Assembly (NCBI GenBank): GCA_051005235.1
Contig: JBPCJO010000075.1
Span: 1 to 33,351 of the forward strand
Direction of reading: 5' to 3'
DNA length: 33,351 bases
Origin: JALQXV01 sp051005235
Lineage (GTDB): Bacteria; Patescibacteriota; Saccharimonadia; Saccharimonadales; 2-12-FULL-41-12
Shown here: positions 1-5,680 of the stretch, piece after piece
How the letters are laid out: each line of letters opens with the position of its first letter
Numbering within the stretch: position 1 is the first letter of the stretch
Notes under the pieces: model-generated
What the model saw: only the letters and a program-made list of their open reading frames with translations
Database searches by the model: none
What the model was told of the DNA's origin: nothing
Program-made: the position numbers and the translations under genes

Positions 1-56
1 TGGGCGCTATCCGGTCGAGCCTAATTTTAAATCTTGTATTTTAACATACTGTTTTG

Positions 57-107
57 AGTACTATACCTGCGTTTCATTAAGATTTAATGAAGTCGAGGTA
101 TAGTACT
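57..107. repeat. Nested inverted repeat upstream of the antitoxin gene
   Basis: Perfect 12-bp arms (AGTACTATACCT at 57-68 and its reverse complement at 96-107) enclose a second perfect 8-bp hairpin (73-80 and 84-91, loop GAT). No T-run follows, so it is not a normal intrinsic terminator. It lies about 65 bp upstream of the antitoxin promoter and could be an operator, a structured 3' end of a gene outside the window, or a mobile-element remnant. Function is not shown. Confidence 0.7.
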
Positions 108-170
108 TTACTATTGGTTATGGTGCGTTTCAGAGTGGAATGCAAGACGCAATTACGTTATGTTTGTTTG

Positions 171-200
171 TTGACAATATGTCACTATTTGCACTACAAT
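171..200 (+). promoter_or_regulatory. Sigma70-type promoter of the RelB/DinJ-like antitoxin
   Basis: A consensus -35 TTGACA (171-176) and a -10 TACAAT (195-200) are separated by 18 bp. The start codon at 211 is only 10 bases after the -10 box, so the transcript should begin at or a few bases before the ATG. No Shine-Dalgarno sequence fits in that space, which points to a leaderless mRNA. Confidence 0.75.
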
Positions 201-210
201 GTAATGCATT

Positions 211-501
211 ATGAGTAACACAGCCCTAACTATCAGAACCGATAGCGCAACCAAGAAGATGATATCAGATTTTGCCGCCTCGCTTGGCCTGTCTACCAGT
301 GCTTTTATAACGGCAGTAACCTTACAGGCGGTGCGCGAACGGCGTGTAGTTTTAACACCTACGCTCGAGCCGACACCTTACCTGGAAAAGATTATGCGCA
401 CAGCTGACGCTGACCTTAAAACAGGCCGCAATATGTCAAAAACTTACGACAATGTAGATGATTTCTTCAACGACCTTGATGACCTTGATAAAAAGGGCTA
501 G
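211..501 (+). CDS. RelB/DinJ-type antitoxin
   Basis: A 96-residue protein. The N-terminal half (about residues 1-50, beginning MSNTALTIRTDSATKKMISD and followed by FAASLGLSTSAFITA) matches the ribbon-helix-helix DNA-binding region of the RelB/DinJ antitoxin family. The acidic C-terminus (residues about 78-93, with NVDDFFNDLDDL) is typical of the toxin-wrapping tail. Family members bind and neutralise a RelE/YafQ-type mRNA interferase and repress their own promoter. The next gene starts two bases after this stop and is the matching toxin, but it is frameshifted. The antitoxin reading frame looks intact. A strong promoter ends 10 bases before the ATG, so translation is probably leaderless. Family assignment is confident; which RelB/DinJ subgroup it belongs to is not. 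Confidence 0.85.
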   Translation: MSNTALTIRTDSATKKMISDFAASLGLSTSAFITAVTLQAVRERRVVLTPTLEPTPYLEKIMRTADADLKTGRNMSKTYDNVDDFFNDLDDLDKKG

Positions 502-503
502 GG

Positions 504-762
504 ATGCAGCTGCGGCGCCACAAGTCTTTTGAAAAAGATTACCGGAAATTAAAGAAAGCCCAGCGTGACCGCTTGAAACAGACGTTTAGACTTTTTATCA
601 AAGAACCTATGCATCCCGATTTATATAATCATCCCCTAACTGGCGAGTGGAAAGGATACCGATCTATCTCTTTTGGCGGTGACTGGCGAGCGCACTAATA
701 AGAACGTTGATGGCATAGTTGTATTTGTGGCCTGTGGTACGCATAGCCAGTTGTATAAGTAA
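504..762 (+). pseudogene. YafQ/RelE-type toxin, frameshifted
   Basis: The first frame (504-698) encodes 64 residues starting MQLRRHKSFEKDYRKLKKAQ and ending GYRSISFGGDWRAH, a typical N-terminal part of a YafQ/RelE-family endoribonuclease. The frame stops at 696 with two adjacent TAA codons. In the +1 frame, bases 691-759 encode a plausible missing C-terminus containing VVFVACGTHSQLYK followed by TAA at 760-762. This is the usual end of the family, including the conserved His and the terminal aromatic residue. A single-base indel near 688-700 would account for both halves. The toxin is therefore probably inactive, unless programmed +1 frameshifting or a sequencing error is involved. It starts two bases after the antitoxin stop, as expected for a toxin-antitoxin operon. 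Confidence 0.8.
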
Positions 763-783
763 CAAAATAATTCCAGACATCTT

Positions 784-822
784 CCACACTTTATGTTTTG
801 CTAAGATCTTGAGCCTTTACGC
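784..822 (+). repeat. 39-bp dispersed element, copy 1
   Basis: These 39 bases begin CCACACTTTATG and end GCCTTTACGC. They recur on the other strand at 7663-7701 with only two differences. In both places the element ends 5 bases before the -35 box of a promoter with a TAGTAT -10 box. Here it precedes the gene at 979. It contains an AAGATCTT palindrome, which becomes AAGGTCTT in the other copy. It could be an upstream activator or repressor site, or a mobile or structural repeat. Confidence 0.85.
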
Positions 823-827
823 AGCTA

Positions 828-857
828 TTGATAAAAATGTTATTCTTGTGATAGTAT
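828..857 (+). promoter_or_regulatory. Promoter of the 203-residue unknown gene
   Basis: TTGATA (828-833) and TAGTAT (852-857) are spaced by 18 bp. The -35 lies 5 bases after the 39-bp dispersed element. Transcription would start near 864, leaving a leader of about 115 bases before the ATG at 979, with an ATG-TAG pair at 886-891 inside it. A near-identical promoter arrangement is seen upstream of the gene starting at 7582. Confidence 0.55.
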
Positions 858-978
858 GATTTTATACATTAAAAAACAAGAATTTATGTAGGATAGTAAA
901 ATTTCATTCGAAAAAATAAATAAGATAAGTAAAAGCCCTGAAACTTCAGCGAAGTTAGGTAAAGTAAGTCTCAAAAAA

Positions 979-1590
979 ATGTCTGAAGTATTCTCTTCGG
1001 AATATCGTAGTGAACGCAGAGTTAAAAAAGCTGAACGACGCGAACAAAAAGCCACGGCACAACGCTACGAAGAAATGGAACTTGAGTTCCAAAGAATCGA
1101 CCGCTGTAAAGAAATAATTGAAGTAGTTAGCATTAAGGCTGATGAAATAAAAAAAGCAGATTTTAGCAAGTCACCGACAGCTACATACTCCTATACCACC
1201 TATAACACGTGCAGCGACGGCTTTTTGGAAAATATAGCTGAGTTAATGTGGACAAAAATCAGTGACAAGGATTCAAAAATTACTTCCCTGTTGGATGATG
1301 ATCCAAGAAATATAACGGGCGTATACTCTAGTGAGCCGTTCTGGGAAGTTAACCAACTTATAAATACAGGGCGAAAAGCAATTTGCTATCTCGCAGTGCC
1401 AGCAACTGAATCTGAAGAATTTGATGCCCGCTTAATGATAATGAGAGAATCCGAACTAGGATCAGCTACACTGCTTGTTTCTCCGAAAGAATTGGACACA
1501 GATTTTCATGAAGTAGCCACCCAAATGGTTGGATATCAGCAAACTGCTGAAAAAAGACAGGCATTCGTTAATGAACCGAGCGATCAGTAA
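979..1590 (+). CDS. Unrecognised 203-residue cytoplasmic protein
   Basis: I do not recognise a family. There is no signal peptide or membrane segment. Residues about 10-60 are highly charged and probably form a coiled coil (RSERRVKKAERREQK, then EEMELEFQRIDR). The rest looks globular, with a Tyr/Thr-rich turn (residues about 70-77) and beta-strand-like segments (KAICYLAVPA, ATLLVSPKEL). The ATG at 979 is the first usable start in this frame. However, the frame stays open back to a TAG at 889-891, and the 29 codons in between read like protein. An ATG at 886 lies immediately before that TAG. Either the gene has suffered a nonsense mutation after its second codon, or the upstream part is a leader. 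Its promoter carries the same 39-bp upstream element as the gene starting at 7582, suggesting shared regulation. Confidence 0.65.
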   Translation: MSEVFSSEYRSERRVKKAERREQKATAQRYEEMELEFQRIDRCKEIIEVVSIKADEIKKADFSKSPTATYSYTTYNTCSDGFLENIAELMWTKISDKDSKITSLLDDDPRNITGVYSSEPFWEVNQLINTGRKAICYLAVPATESEEFDARLMIMRESELGSATLLVSPKELDTDFHEVATQMVGYQQTAEKRQAFVNEPSDQ

Positions 1591-1657
1591 CACAGCGGCG
1601 TGTTGAAAAAGATTGGGGCCGCACAGTACGTGATACAAATCCATAGATAACTATTCA

Positions 1658-1713
1658 GGACACTATGCAATGTGAACCAATCTGTACATAACGGTTCACA
1701 TTGCATAGTGTCC
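1658..1713. repeat. Perfect 21-bp inverted repeat (hairpin)
   Basis: Bases 1658-1678 (GGACACTATG... ) are perfectly complementary to 1693-1713, with a 14-base loop that itself contains the palindrome TGTACA. It sits between the convergent 203-residue gene (stop 1590) and the MazF-like gene (stop 1790), and could terminate both. It lacks a T-run on either side, so an ordinary intrinsic terminator is not demonstrated. A small mobile repeat is an alternative. Confidence 0.85.
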
Positions 1714-1789
1714 CAATAGCAGTAGTCGGTTTTAAGAATGGAATCGGTTCATCTGGAGTAAATGTCGATAGATTTTTTCGAGGTGGCGA

Positions 1790-2119
1790 CTATACAAATA
1801 GCTCCTGCAAGGCCTGCTTGAGAGACCGCAGCTTTGCTTCTGACAGCAAACCATGCTCTTTACTGATTACTGACTTGTCGGCTGTGAATAGTTTATCTGG
1901 CCGTATGTAGCTGTCTCGCGGCAGTCCGCCTGTTTTAAAGTCAGGCGACGTTAACTCAATCGCTCTATTGCTAGAGTACGGCTTAGAGGTAATTTGGCAC
2001 AGAATCAAGTCGTCAAAATCTACGACAGCAACCACAACCGCTGGCCGACGCTTTTGTGCAGTCAAATCAGAAAAAGGAAAATGACTAGAAATAACTTGGC
2101 CGACTACAAATTGGCCCAT
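1790..2119 (-). CDS. mazF: PemK/MazF-type toxin (mRNA endoribonuclease)
   Basis: A 109-residue protein with the PemK/MazF fold signature. It starts with a short beta strand (VGQVISSHFPFSD), followed by the conserved KRRPAVVVAVVDFDDLILCQIT (residues about 23-44, given as two halves KRRPAVVVA and DDLILCQIT). Later come TGGLPRDSYIRPDKL (residues about 63-77) and a C-terminal helix. Family members cleave mRNA at short sequences and are held inactive by a MazE-type antitoxin. The start overlaps the end of the upstream antitoxin gene by 16 bases, indicating translational coupling. Length and motifs are complete, so the toxin is probably functional. The substrate sequence cannot be told from here. 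The family call is strong; the gene symbol is by family only. Confidence 0.85.
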   Translation of the reverse strand: MGQFVVGQVISSHFPFSDLTAQKRRPAVVVAVVDFDDLILCQITSKPYSSNRAIELTSPDFKTGGLPRDSYIRPDKLFTADKSVISKEHGLLSEAKLRSLKQALQELFV

Positions 2120-2337
2120 GCCTCGTCCTCCTCGGGTCGAAGCCAGTCTTTAGCAAGGACTTTTTCAGACAGTAACACCGATTCAGAAGTTCTTGGAAGT
2201 ATTTTAGCGGCAATTATTCGAATTTCACCTTTTTTGGCACGAATTTCAACATGTTCGCCCAACCCGCTTTCGTCTAATAGCGGCTTTGGAATACGCACCC
2301 CTTTAGAGTTTCCAATTTTTATAATAATGGCATTCAT
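2104..2337 (-). CDS. mazE: MazE-type antitoxin (AbrB/SpoVT swapped-hairpin)
   Basis: A 77-residue protein. Residues 1-45 (MNAIIIKIGNSKGVRIPKPL, then LDESGLGEHVEIRAKKGEIRI) match the AbrB/MazE swapped-hairpin DNA-binding domain. The acidic and aromatic C-terminus (KDWLRPEEDEAWANL) fits the toxin-binding tail. It would neutralise the MazF-like product of the overlapping downstream gene and autoregulate the pair. A consensus promoter (TTGACA, 17 bp, TACAAT) ends just 8 bases before the ATG, so the mRNA should be leaderless or nearly so. Nothing appears broken. Confidence 0.87.
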   Translation of the reverse strand: MNAIIIKIGNSKGVRIPKPLLDESGLGEHVEIRAKKGEIRIIAAKILPRTSESVLLSEKVLAKDWLRPEEDEAWANL

Positions 2338-2345
2338 GTAATAAC

Positions 2346-2374
2346 ATTGTAGGTACTTTATAGCTTTGTGTCAA
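2346..2374 (-). promoter_or_regulatory. Promoter of the MazE/MazF-type operon
   Basis: On the minus strand a consensus -35 TTGACA (2369-2374) and -10 TACAAT (2346-2351) are 17 bp apart. Only 8 bases (2338-2345) separate the -10 box from the ATG at 2337, leaving no room for a ribosome-binding site. Confidence 0.8.
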
Positions 2375-2393
2375 TCTTTTATAATAGGTGTTC

Positions 2394-2473
2394 AGTCACA
2401 CCCTGAGTCGCGGGTTTTTAAAGCCGAGATGACGTCGTTGAAGCTGTTTCAGGCTAAGACTCTAGTGACTTTT
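2394..2473 (+). other. Possible structured element in the intergenic gap
   Basis: Three nested complementary segments can be seen: AGTCAC (2394-2399) with GTGACT (2465-2470), GAGTC (2405-2409) with GACTC (2458-2462), and AGCC (2422-2425) with GGCT (2452-2455). The outer arm runs into TTTT at 2470-2473. It could be a terminator or a small structured RNA between the minus-strand mazE gene and the plus-strand peroxiredoxin-like gene. Stems this short can arise by chance. Confidence 0.3.
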
Positions 2474-2510
2474 ATGAGCCCACTTTGCATACAAATTGAT
2501 CTTTGGCCGC

Positions 2511-2516
2511 TATACT
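2511..2516 (+). promoter_or_regulatory. -10 box of the peroxiredoxin-like gene
   Basis: TATACT at 2511-2516 lies 8 bases before the ATG at 2525. TTGCAT at 2485-2490 is a possible -35 but is 20 bp away, longer than usual. The position again predicts a leaderless transcript. Confidence 0.45.
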
Positions 2517-2524
2517 GGGGTTAG

Positions 2525-3091
2525 ATGAAACCAATAAGACTTAAGCCGAGTGACACTGCGCCAGATTTTAGCGTGGTGGATGTAATGGGCAAAACAATAA
2601 GCCTGTCAGACTACCGTGCACAGTCTGTTTTGCTAGTGTTTTTACGGTACTCTGGTTGCCCGTGGTGCAACCTCACTATTCATCGGCTGACGCTTGAGTA
2701 TCCGATGCTACACAAGCAAAAATGCCAGGTAATTGCCTTTATACAATCTGATGCCGAGAGCATCAAGAAGAATATCTACGAGCGACACGCGATCAAACCG
2801 CAGTTCCCAATTATTGCCGATGCCGCCAAGCAATTTTATAAGCTCTATGGCGTTCAGAGTAGCCGTGGGGCGGCTTTTAAGAGTATTAAACACATACCTC
2901 AATGGGCGCACGCGGTCAGAAAGCATGGCTTTAAGCAGACCGAAATCGACGGTGACCTATTTTTAGTACCAGCCACTTTTTTGCTTGCCGCCCAGACCCA
3001 AACGATAGTCAAAGCCAATTACGGCACCAGTTTTTACGAGTTCGATTCTCTATTTTCGATTTATGAATCGCTGATATTTAAAGAGGCCTAG
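2525..3091 (+). CDS. Peroxiredoxin-like protein (AhpC/TSA, thioredoxin fold)
   Basis: A 188-residue cytoplasmic protein. The start APDFSVVDVMGKTISLSDYR (residues 12-31) is the standard opening of AhpC/TSA-family thioredoxin-fold proteins. It is followed by a beta strand and the active-site region RYSGCPWC, with C45 and C48 as a CxxC pair instead of the classical PxxxTxxC motif. This places it in the atypical peroxiredoxin-like group, which would reduce peroxides or act as a thiol oxidoreductase. The strands QVIAFIQSD and FPIIADAAKQFYKLYGV (residues about 95-111) are conserved for the fold, and the cis-proline region is VPATFLL (residues about 149-155). A -10 box 8 bases before the start suggests leaderless translation. 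The kinase gene follows 51 bases later on the same strand. Substrate is not predictable. Confidence 0.78.
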   Translation: MKPIRLKPSDTAPDFSVVDVMGKTISLSDYRAQSVLLVFLRYSGCPWCNLTIHRLTLEYPMLHKQKCQVIAFIQSDAESIKKNIYERHAIKPQFPIIADAAKQFYKLYGVQSSRGAAFKSIKHIPQWAHAVRKHGFKQTEIDGDLFLVPATFLLAAQTQTIVKANYGTSFYEFDSLFSIYESLIFKEA

Positions 3092-3142
3092 TGCCCCGTC
3101 GGGTATAGCCGGTTGCAAACATATGCGTTAAACTTTGTATCA

Positions 3143-4024
3143 ATGAGTGCTCATTTTTATGGTGGAATTGAAGCTGGTGGAACTAAGTTTGTTTGCGCAG
3201 TTGCCGACGAGCTTTTGAATATCCAGACGCATGTTGAAATACCAACGACATCTCCTCAGGAAACGTTAGCTCGAGTAATTGAGTTCTTTAGCCAGCAACT
3301 GCCTTTGCAGGGTTTGGGTATTGCTTCGTTTGGACCAATTGAACTGAACCCGGATTCTCCGAATTACGGCCTTATCACATCAGTACCAAAACAAGGCTGG
3401 TCAAATACAAATATTGTGGAGGTATTACAAAATGGTATTTCTGCGCCTATCAAACTTAGTACTGACGTAAACTGCGCGGCTTTAGCCGAGCACTCACGCG
3501 GAGCAGGTAAAGATTTAAGTAGTCTTTTATATATAACTGTCGGAACCGGCATTGGCGGCGCTAACATTGTGGATAACAAGTTACTGGCCGGTTTTACGCA
3601 CCAAGAGATTGGCCATATGTTTATTGCTCGTGTGCCGGAAGACAGTACGTTTGCCGGTACCTGTCCATATCATGGCGATTGTTTGGAGGGCCTGGCTAGC
3701 GGTCCGGCAATACAGGCAAGATGGCAAATTCCACCCAAAGATTTACCAGCCGACCACCAAGGATGGGAAATCGAAGCCCGCTACCTGGCTTTTGGTGTCT
3801 GCAATATGATTGTAACCACAACACCAGAACGCATTGTAATCGGCGGCGGCGTAATGTCGCACCCCTGTTTAATTGATCGCGTTCGTACGAATGTTAAGAA
3901 AACATTAAATGACTACCTGGACGTGCCTCAAATTACCGACTCACTCGAAGATTATATTGTGTTGCCGCAACTCGGAGCGCTTACTGGCGTGACCGGGGCG
4001 CTTATACTGGCCATTCCAGCTTAG
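3143..4024 (+). CDS. ROK-family sugar kinase, fructokinase-like
   Basis: I place the start at the ATG at 3143 (293 residues), because the ROK phosphate-binding motif GGIEAGGTK begins at residue 7 and the longer version needs a TTG. ROK kinases phosphorylate hexoses with ATP. Visible features are the nucleotide loop at the N-terminus, the catalytic Asp in TDVNCAALAEH (D108), the second phosphate motif TVGTGIGGA (residues about 132-140), and the zinc-binding motif with H158, C174, H177 and C180 (GH, then CPYHGDCLEG). The CPxHGxCLEGLASGP form is characteristic of bacterial ROK fructokinases, so fructose to fructose-6-phosphate is the likely reaction; glucokinase is the alternative. TAAACT at 3129-3134, 8 bases before the ATG, is a weak possible -10 box. 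A 6-phosphogluconate dehydrogenase at the far end of the window fits sugar-phosphate metabolism. Confidence 0.85.
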   Translation: MSAHFYGGIEAGGTKFVCAVADELLNIQTHVEIPTTSPQETLARVIEFFSQQLPLQGLGIASFGPIELNPDSPNYGLITSVPKQGWSNTNIVEVLQNGISAPIKLSTDVNCAALAEHSRGAGKDLSSLLYITVGTGIGGANIVDNKLLAGFTHQEIGHMFIARVPEDSTFAGTCPYHGDCLEGLASGPAIQARWQIPPKDLPADHQGWEIEARYLAFGVCNMIVTTTPERIVIGGGVMSHPCLIDRVRTNVKKTLNDYLDVPQITDSLEDYIVLPQLGALTGVTGALILAIPA

Positions 4025-4060
4025 TAGTTTTAACGTGGACTTTACGGAAGACTCTGCTTT

Positions 4061-4088
4061 TGACACGATTATGTACATATTCGTGTCA
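4061..4088. promoter_or_regulatory. 28-bp near-perfect palindrome, candidate operator
   Basis: Arms TGACACGA (4061-4068) and TCGTGTCA (4081-4088) flank TATGTACATA, so that 13 of 14 base pairs are symmetric, with a single T-T pair as the exception. It lies 25-52 bases before the ATG at 4113 and covers the expected -35 region of that gene (likely -10 TATATT at 4098-4103). This is the layout of a dimeric repressor site. It also lies downstream of the kinase stop, but there is no T-run for a terminator. Confidence 0.65.
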
Positions 4089-4112
4089 ATTACATAGTAT
4101 ATTGATAACTAT

Positions 4113-4427
4113 ATGAGAAACACTGCCCTTCACGCATTTATCGAAAATGTAATGCAGATTAAAGCCGGTTATGCGGGCATGGGCGGGGCGTCGGCGGCTA
4201 TCGTCGGTGCGGCTAGTACCAACGACGAGGTTGTCGGTACCTTGCGAAAGAATGCCTTGGCGTTTGCAGCAGAGCGCGCAAAACCGACGCCAAACCCAGA
4301 ACATTTGCTGGAATTAGCCGACCAAGTCGAGGGTTCGCTGCGCTCGCTACAGTTAGTCGGAGTGCTGTCGGACGAACGGTTAGAGGAGTTTATCTCTCAG
4401 TTAGACGCTTTATCGGCTAGTTTGTAA
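4113..4427 (+). CDS. Small unknown protein
   Basis: I recognise no family in this 104-residue protein. Residues about 18-45 are rich in Gly and Ala (AGYAGMGGASAAIVGAAS). The C-terminal half is predicted to be helical and amphipathic (HLLELADQVEGSLRSLQLVG, then DERLEEFISQLDAL). No signal peptide or clear membrane span is seen. A TATATT box lies 9 bases before the ATG, so it is probably another leaderless gene. A 28-bp palindrome overlaps its -35 region and suggests repressor control. It is convergent with the copper-type operon, with 58 bases between stops. Confidence 0.6.
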   Translation: MRNTALHAFIENVMQIKAGYAGMGGASAAIVGAASTNDEVVGTLRKNALAFAAERAKPTPNPEHLLELADQVEGSLRSLQLVGVLSDERLEEFISQLDALSASL

Positions 4428-4485
4428 ACAATACGTGACGTAACAGGCTCCAAAAGCATCCGCCTGCCGAAACGCCGCCAAGCTC

Positions 4486-4860
4486 CTAGTGAGTCGCCCC
4501 CTGGTGACTGCCAGGATTAGAATAGCCCCAGTCTTTCTGCCACTGTTTCATTTGGGCGATTTCTTTTTCTTGGGCGACAGTAATGTCTTTTGAGAGTTGT
4601 TTTATTTCGTCATGTTTAGCCTGGTCGGCGGCTAACTTTGCCATCTCCAGGGCGCCTTCATGATGCGTGATCATATCTGTTAAAAAGGCTTTGTCGAAGT
4701 CATCGCCGGTTTTACCAATGAGCGTGCTGGTTGCATGCTGAGTGGTTACCGGTGCGCTGGTACTCGGCTTGTCTTTTTCAAAAGTGGTTGCGGCCACCGA
4801 GACCAGCAAAGCGCCAGCTATAAAGCTAATAATACCGGTAAGTAGTGTTTTCGTATCCAT
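4486..4860 (-). CDS. DUF305 membrane-anchored protein, copper-operon member
   Basis: A 124-residue protein with an N-terminal membrane anchor (residues about 7-27, LLTGIISFIAGALLVSVAAT), so the rest faces outside. Residues about 53-112 match DUF305, including FDKAFLTDMITHHEGALEMA and a helix with Met and Gln (EKEIAQMKQW). The paired histidines with nearby methionines are the residues through which such proteins are thought to bind metal. It is last in a three-gene operon behind a CsoR-type regulator, which supports a periplasmic-side copper-binding role. A clear Shine-Dalgarno AAAGGAG sits 6 bases before the ATG. The copper role rests on context and family, not on direct evidence. Confidence 0.8.
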   Translation of the reverse strand: MDTKTLLTGIISFIAGALLVSVAATTFEKDKPSTSAPVTTQHATSTLIGKTGDDFDKAFLTDMITHHEGALEMAKLAADQAKHDEIKQLSKDITVAQEKEIAQMKQWQKDWGYSNPGSHQGATH

Positions 4861-4877
4861 ATAATTCTCCTTTGGAT

Positions 4878-5162
4878 TTAACGTGATAACATTCGGCTAA
4901 CCGCACCGACTAATTCATCGGCTTTGGCGTCTAGTTCTTTAGTATTTAACTTAGGATTAGTTAAGCAATGCTTGGCGTGCTCACTTAGCAGCTCCAGCCC
5001 GACCTTATCCAACGCGGCCTGAATGGCGGTGATTTGAGTTAAAATATCGATACAATACTTGTCTTCGTCAACCATGCGGGCGATACCACGTACCTGCCCC
5101 TCGGCTCGTCTAAGCCGTTTGGTTATTTCATCTTTTTTGTGGGTATATCCGTATTCTGCCAT
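4878..5162 (-). CDS. csoR: CsoR-type copper-sensing repressor
   Basis: A 94-residue all-helical protein of the CsoR/RcnR/FrmR family. The opening ITKRLRRAEGQVRGIARMVD (residues 13-32) is the family hallmark. C37 (in KYC), H62 and C66 (in EHAKHC) form the Cys-His-Cys set that binds Cu(I) in copper-type members. This argues against the formaldehyde- or nickel-sensing branches. Apo-CsoR represses its operon, and copper binding releases the DNA. A CsoR-like site (5641-5655) lies at the promoter of this operon, 16 bases before the first gene's start codon. The gene has a good Shine-Dalgarno (AAGGAG) and lies 16 bases after the DUF4396 gene and 17 bases before DUF305. Confidence 0.9.
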   Translation of the reverse strand: MAEYGYTHKKDEITKRLRRAEGQVRGIARMVDEDKYCIDILTQITAIQAALDKVGLELLSEHAKHCLTNPKLNTKELDAKADELVGAVSRMLSR

Positions 5163-5178
5163 TGGTTTACTCCTTAAT

Positions 5179-5625
5179 TTAGTTATGATAATTGTGCATC
5201 AGCGCGTGACCCTTGCCGCGCTGCAACAGATAGCGATTTACTGGATAGGCTGCAAAAAAGGCCGCGCTCAGCGCTAAGGCCATAGTCAGCCAGAACAGCG
5301 GATTAACAAGTCCCGATTCCATGGCGCCGGGTACCATCACCATAACGCCGTTATCGACGACTTCCATGGTCATAATCGAAAGCGTATCAGCCGCCAGCAC
5401 AAGCTTGGCTGCCGACGACAAGGCGAGGCCACTTTTAAGAACTGGCAGCAGTGACAAGGAGTAGCCAAATAAAAAAGCCAAGCCGACTGATAGCGCGATT
5501 GTCGCCAGAGTACTTAGCCCCACCGCAGTACCGATTATAAGGCCAGTAATCTCACCGATCGCGCAACCAGTCAGGCAGTGAAGCGTAGCGCTGACGGCCA
5601 TTTGGTTGACATTAGCTTGTTCCAT
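5179..5625 (-). CDS. DUF4396 multi-pass membrane protein, first gene of copper-type operon
   Basis: A 148-residue membrane protein with about four transmembrane segments (residues about 20-42, 43-62, 82-98 and 106-128) and a His-rich C-terminal tail. The segment SATLHCLTGCAIGEITGLII near the N-terminus is typical of DUF4396 proteins, which recur next to copper regulators. The Met-rich helix MTMEVVDNGVMVMVPGAMES (residues about 85-104) and the two Cys in HCLTGC are plausible metal ligands. It heads the DUF4396-csoR-DUF305 operon. A Shine-Dalgarno (AGAGGAG) lies 5 bases upstream of the ATG, with the CsoR-like operator just upstream of that. Whether it transports or chaperones copper is unknown. 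Confidence 0.8.
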   Translation of the reverse strand: MEQANVNQMAVSATLHCLTGCAIGEITGLIIGTAVGLSTLATIALSVGLAFLFGYSLSLLPVLKSGLALSSAAKLVLAADTLSIMTMEVVDNGVMVMVPGAMESGLVNPLFWLTMALALSAAFFAAYPVNRYLLQRGKGHALMHNYHN

Positions 5626-5640
5626 AATTTCTCCTCTTTA

Positions 5641-5678
5641 TACCCCCCTAGGGTATATTGATTAGAAACTTATGTCAA
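5641..5678 (-). promoter_or_regulatory. Copper operon promoter with CsoR-like operator
   Basis: The -35 TTGACA (5673-5678) is only 2 bases past the stop codon of the upstream gene on the same strand. The operator TACCCCCCTAGGGTA (5641-5655) has the GC-rich centre flanked by TACCC and GGGTA that is known for CsoR sites, and it covers the -10 region (TACCCT at 17-bp or TATACC at 15-bp spacing). Binding there would block RNA polymerase. Confidence 0.75.
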
Positions 5679-5680
5679 GA

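Noticed and set aside
504..698. Intact 64-residue toxin
   Set aside because: The family's active-site end is missing in this frame and is readable in the +1 frame, so it is better described as a frameshifted gene.
840..1055. Minus-strand 71-residue frame
   Set aside because: It overlaps the promoter and the first codons of the plus-strand gene at 979, has no promoter or ribosome-binding site of its own, and no recognisable feature.
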